Assembly: GCF_006874475.1 (NCBI RefSeq)
Contig: NZ_VIRM01000001.1
Location: 62,001-126,000, forward strand
DNA: 64,000 nt
Direction: 5' to 3'
DNA from: Microbispora hainanensis
GTDB taxonomy: Bacteria; Actinomycetota; Actinomycetes; Streptosporangiales; Streptosporangiaceae
Part shown: piece after piece, positions 62,525 to 64,000 of the stretch
Layout of the letters: each line of letters begins with the position of its first letter
How positions within the stretch are numbered: position 1 is the first letter of the stretch
The notes under the pieces: model-generated
What the model was told of the DNA's origin: nothing
The model's input: the letters and a program-made list of their open reading frames with translations, nothing else
Databases searched by the model: none
Program-made: the position numbers and the translations under genes

Positions 62525-63927
62525 CGGCGGTGTGGGTGACGCTGTGGGCGGCCGCGGCCGTCGTCGTGATCAGCCTGCCCCGGTGGCTTCCCGCCCGCGT
62601 CGTCGCGCTGCGCGGGTGGGTGTTCACGAGGATCAACGGCGAGGAGAGCATCACGGTGCCCGGCGAGCTCGTCGGCGTGGACCGGTTCAGGGAGGTCTAC
62701 TCCCATCCGGCGGCCTCCGGCCGGAGCGAGGGCGCCGCCCTGTCGGACCTGTTCTGGTATTGGCTGTCGCCGGGGCCCGAGATGCACCAGGAACACCTGG
62801 AGGCCGGGGAGCGGTACGACGCCGTCGCCCTGACCACCCGCCGCATCCTGTCCGTGCCGCGGGCACGGGTGGAGGAGCTCACCCGATCGTGCGTCGTACG
62901 GGCACTGGAGGACGGGCACCGGAGCAGGCCCGGGGGCGGACACGGGATCAGGCACGGCGTGGTCCGGCTGCGCGACCTGATGATGCCGGTCTGGGCCGAG
63001 TTCTCCTATGAGCTCGTCTTCGGCGAGGCGTGCCCGCCGCACGCACGTGATCTCATCGTCGGCAACGCGGACGACGTCGTGACCGCGCTCAAGTGCTGCG
63101 GCCTGCGGCACATGGACCGGCGCGACCGGCTCACCGCCTATCTCGTCGAGTCGCTGCCCCGGGTGAAGCACGAGCTGCCCGCGGGCCTGACCACCCGGGA
63201 GCGGGCGCTGTATCTCCAGGGCGCCTTCTTCAACACGGCGGTCGTGCAGATGTCGGAGGCCGCTGCCCACGTGCTGATGGCGCTCGCCCGGCACCCCGGC
63301 GTACAGGCCAGGGCGCGCGCCGGAGACGACCGCTACCTCGACCAGGTGATCGCGGAGACGCTGCGGCTCCATCCGCTCTTCGGCATCGCCCACCGCATCA
63401 CCACGGGCGACATCCCCCTCGGCGAGGGCGTCGTCATCCCGGCCCGCTCTGTGCTGTGCTTCGACTACCCCGCCTTCCACCGCGCGGGCTTCCCCGACCC
63501 CGGGCGTTTCGATCCCGGCCGCTTCGCCCCCGGGCACGCCCCGGTCAGGGAGCTCAACCACATCCCGTTCGGCATGCCGGCGAACCGTCCCTGCCCGGCG
63601 TGGCGGCTCGCGCCGCTCGCCCTGCGGGTCGCGGTGCGGGAGGTCCTGCGGGCGTACGAGCTCGACTCCACCGCCGCGCACACCCGGTCGCTGCCCAACC
63701 GGGGGCCGTGCCTGCTCACCCCGCTTGATCAAGGAGGCTCCGCGGTGGCGCGGCGCGGGCCGGGGCGACGCCTGACGTTGCTGTTCATGCGGCTCAGGGA
63801 CGGCTGGGAGGACGTCTGGCGCAGCCTGGTCCAGCTCGTCCTCGGCACGTACATGGTGTGGGACGCGCGGCGGCTGCGGCTGTGCGAGCGCCACTTCTCC
63901 GGCCACGCCCGCCCCGAGGGCACGTAG
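62518..63927 (+). CDS. Divergent membrane-anchored cytochrome P450
   Basis: A 469-aa P450-like protein. A hydrophobic helix at about residues 3-22 (VWVTLWAAAAVVVISLP) is unusual for bacterial P450s. The ExxR motif is present (AETLRLHP). The I-helix segment FFNTAVVQMSEAAAHVLMAL lacks the usual AGxDTT acid-alcohol pair. The heme loop is PFGMPANRPCPAWRLAP, one residue longer than F-G-x-G-x-R-x-C, with Cys359 as ligand. A C-terminal extension of about 70 residues follows. These features suggest an unusual oxygenation or peroxide-type reaction. It overlaps the oxidase stop by 7 bp. Confidence 0.85.
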   Translation: MLTAVWVTLWAAAAVVVISLPRWLPARVVALRGWVFTRINGEESITVPGELVGVDRFREVYSHPAASGRSEGAALSDLFWYWLSPGPEMHQEHLEAGERYDAVALTTRRILSVPRARVEELTRSCVVRALEDGHRSRPGGGHGIRHGVVRLRDLMMPVWAEFSYELVFGEACPPHARDLIVGNADDVVTALKCCGLRHMDRRDRLTAYLVESLPRVKHELPAGLTTRERALYLQGAFFNTAVVQMSEAAAHVLMALARHPGVQARARAGDDRYLDQVIAETLRLHPLFGIAHRITTGDIPLGEGVVIPARSVLCFDYPAFHRAGFPDPGRFDPGRFAPGHAPVRELNHIPFGMPANRPCPAWRLAPLALRVAVREVLRAYELDSTAAHTRSLPNRGPCLLTPLDQGGSAVARRGPGRRLTLLFMRLRDGWEDVWRSLVQLVLGTYMVWDARRLRLCERHFSGHARPEGT

Positions 63928-64000
63928 ACGACCCGCCGATCTCAGGCTCCGACACGAGCCTCGGATTCCGACATGAGTCTCAGGTTCCGGCCACGAGTTT
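63928..64000. repeat. Degenerate 19-20-bp tandem repeats at the right edge
   Basis: Three imperfect units of about ctcaggctccgacacgag run to the window end. No gene begins here. Confidence 0.5.

Overview
The window comes from a high-GC Gram-positive chromosome, almost certainly an actinomycete. The evidence is the strong third-position G/C, the many GTG starts, the poly-HAMP hybrid kinase with a SpoIIE-type phosphatase, an ECF sigma fusion, DUF5999, DUF3151, AfsR-like LuxR regulators and several oxidative enzymes. The style fits Streptosporangiales or Streptomycetales, but species cannot be fixed from the sequence alone. No phage, insertion sequence, rRNA, tRNA or CRISPR array was seen.

Layout. 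1-4.2 kb: end of a polysaccharide locus (nucleotide-sugar dehydrogenase, glycosyltransferase, anchored DUF4434 protein). 4.4-10.8 kb: small secreted proteins, an NrtR-like regulator, an aminotransferase, a ClpN protein, an EamA transporter and a GGDEF-like/wHTH regulator. 10.9-24.2 kb: housekeeping, with murA, purC, purD, corA, a P450-ferredoxin pair, glycerophosphodiesterase, purA, DUF3151, fba, dedA and pyrE. 24.3-37.2 kb: signalling and surface functions, with a 1302-aa sigma/anti-sigma/transmembrane/surface fusion, a repeat-rich NYN protein, then a response regulator and a 1403-aa poly-HAMP hybrid kinase divergent from a SpoIIE phosphatase. 37.2-41.2 kb: a prolyl-oligopeptidase-like protein lacking its catalytic Ser and His, then a deletion scar joining two broken genes. 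41.2-57.8 kb: transporters, regulators, Nudix, GNAT and flavin/F420 enzymes, with a triple 77-bp repeat of tiny coupled reading frames. 58.1-63.9 kb: a tight operon of adenylate-forming enzyme, FAD oxidoreductase, alpha-hydroxyacid oxidase and membrane-anchored P450, probably part of a biosynthetic cluster.

The most unusual signals are in leaders. (i) Three tandem 77-bp units at 52952-53182 each encode the same 26-aa peptide. Each stop codon overlaps the next start (ATGA), and the last overlaps the start of a flavin/F420-type oxidoreductase. The first unit sits on a leaderless-type promoter covered by a perfect palindrome. (ii) A 36-aa frame with its own Shine-Dalgarno sequence precedes the Mg2+ transporter gene corA and is folded into long perfect hairpins. 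(iii) A T-tailed terminator lies only 24 nt before the purA start. (iv) At least eight starts follow a TANNNT hexamer by 6-7 nt, the signature of leaderless transcripts.

A second theme is in-frame minisatellites: at least six proteins carry short tandem repeats in linkers or termini, and the HAMP array grew by 552-bp dimers. Functions come from motif recognition by eye. No database search was run.
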